Source: an uncultured Lachnospiraceae bacterium
GTDB lineage: Bacteria; Bacillota; Clostridia; Lachnospirales; Lachnospiraceae
DNA: 17,998 bases
NCBI GenBank assembly: GCA_949283905.1
Contig: CASDUB010000061.1
Location: 1-17,998 of the forward strand
Direction of reading: 5' to 3'
Below, one piece after another: positions 17,199 to 17,998 of the stretch (its first letter is position 1; each line of letters starts with the position of its first letter). The notes under the pieces were generated by a model. That model was not told the origin of the DNA. It saw nothing but the letters and a program-made list of their open reading frames with translations, and searched no databases. Made by a program: the position numbers and the translations under genes.

Positions 17199-17996
17199 TT
17201 ATCTTCCGCTTGCGCCATAATTTGAAAGAACCCTGGCCGACGGATCATTTACATTGCATCCTTCCCAGTTTTTATTAGGCATCCAAAAATCAGTGATCAT
17301 TTTCGCCTGACCGGGATAGTATTTTTCAAATAACTCTCTGTACAATAGAGATTCTTTCGTGAACGGAGTCGCGAAATCATATTTTTTTCTCAATTCTTCA
17401 TACTGCTCGTCAGTATATTCACTTTCTGCATATTCCTTTAAATGATCCACCATCGAATGGCCGACAGCGTCTGAAAAAGCTGCCTTTTCTCTCATAAGAA
17501 TGTTTTCCGGCAGATAATCTCCTTCAAACGCATGACGCAGCAGATATTTACCTTTGTTATAGACATTCATCTTTTTAGCAGGATCTATGCTCATAACATA
17601 TTTGACAAAATCAAGGTCGCCAAAAGGAACTCTGGCTTCAAGGGAGTTTGACGAAATACATCTGTCCGCTCTTAATACGTCATACATATAAATTTCACGT
17701 ATTCTCTTTGCCGCTTCCTCTTGGAATTCCTGTGCATTCGGCGCAAAATCAGTATATTTATATCCAAATAATTCGTCGGAAATCTCGCCTGTAAGAAGAA
17801 CTCTGACGTCAGTCTGTTCGTGAATCGCCTTGCACACAAGGTACATTCCGATACTTGCTCTTATCGTCGTGATATCATAAGTTCCGAGAACCGATATGAC
17901 CTCCGGAAGCGCTCTTATAACATCGTCTTTAGTGATGATAACTTCAGAATGAATACTTCCGATATAATCAGCTACTTCTTTCGCATACTTAAGATC
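17199..17996 (-). CDS. asnB: Asparagine synthase B, glutamine-hydrolysing (5' part outside window)
   Basis: AsnB makes asparagine from aspartate, ATP and glutamine. Only the C-terminal 265 residues of a protein normally near 520-550 aa are present, and the frame stays open to the right edge. The part seen is from the synthetase domain: YAKEVADYIG, then TYDITTIRASIGMYL, TGEISDELFGYKYTDFAPN, SLEARVPFGDLDFV and EKAAFSDAVGHSMVDHL. These follow E. coli AsnB closely. The usual GEG(S/A)DE loop reads GEISDE, a small substitution. The C-terminal CxVNDPSARVL segment resembles the DPSGRA end of E. coli AsnB. The N-terminal amidotransferase domain and the PP-loop lie outside. The first Met in view (17846) is internal and not the start. 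It ends 30 bp before pyrG and is the earliest operon gene visible. Confidence 0.94.
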   Translation of the reverse strand, partial: DLKYAKEVADYIGSIHSEVIITKDDVIRALPEVISVLGTYDITTIRASIGMYLVCKAIHEQTDVRVLLTGEISDELFGYKYTDFAPNAQEFQEEAAKRIREIYMYDVLRADRCISSNSLEARVPFGDLDFVKYVMSIDPAKKMNVYNKGKYLLRHAFEGDYLPENILMREKAAFSDAVGHSMVDHLKEYAESEYTDEQYEELRKKYDFATPFTKESLLYRELFEKYYPGQAKMITDFWMPNKNWEGCNVNDPSARVLSNYGASGR

Positions 17997-17998
17997 GA

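Noticed and set aside
17199..17846. A complete 215-aa protein starting at Met 17846
   Set aside because: The frame continues upstream to the window edge with clear AsnB sequence, so this Met is internal.

Overview
The window reads as chromosomal DNA from an anaerobic, fermentative member of the Clostridia (Bacillota), plausibly Lachnospiraceae-like. The grounds are moderate-to-low GC, strong AAGGAGG-type ribosome binding sites, tightly packed co-directional genes, a nitrogen regulator of the clostridial NitR/ANTAR type, and a nickel-pincer cofactor cluster. The genus cannot be fixed from sequence alone. Every supported gene lies on the minus strand, so transcription runs from high to low coordinates. 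No tRNA, rRNA, CRISPR array, insertion sequence or prophage gene was seen.

Region A (about 17998 to 7699) is a compact nitrogen/glutamine operon. In transcription order it holds asnB (5' end outside the window), pyrG, gltB, gltD, a glutamine synthetase-family gene, and an ANTAR-domain regulator resembling NitR. Gaps are -1 to 39 bp, and several ribosome binding sites lie inside the 3' end of the preceding gene. AsnB, CTP synthase and GltB all consume glutamine nitrogen, so the operon groups glutamine users with a GS-family protein and a putative RNA-binding antiterminator. The GS-family protein keeps the metal ligands but lacks several residues that canonical GSI enzymes use for glutamate, ammonium and phosphoryl handling. 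It may be a glutamine sensor or an enzyme with a different substrate.

Region B (7698 to 7429) is the only sizeable intergenic stretch. It contains a stem-loop without a U-tract, a good sigma-A promoter (TTGACG-17-TAATAT), two small leader hairpins, and a 16-bp inverted repeat with a 22-nt loop inside a predicted leader of about 180 nt. Two tiny overlapping reading frames are also present.

Region C (7428 to the left edge) is a nickel-pincer nucleotide (NPN) cofactor operon with a dedicated importer: larE, larB, a solute-binding lipoprotein (nikA-like), two ATPases (nikD/nikE-like), two permeases (nikB/nikC-like), then larC with a His-rich tract, cut by the window edge. In the known pathway LarB carboxylates and hydrolyses nicotinic acid adenine dinucleotide, LarE thiolates the two carboxylates, and LarC inserts nickel. 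The ABC transporter most likely supplies the nickel. The enzyme that uses the cofactor (lactate racemase LarA or a paralogue) is not in the window.
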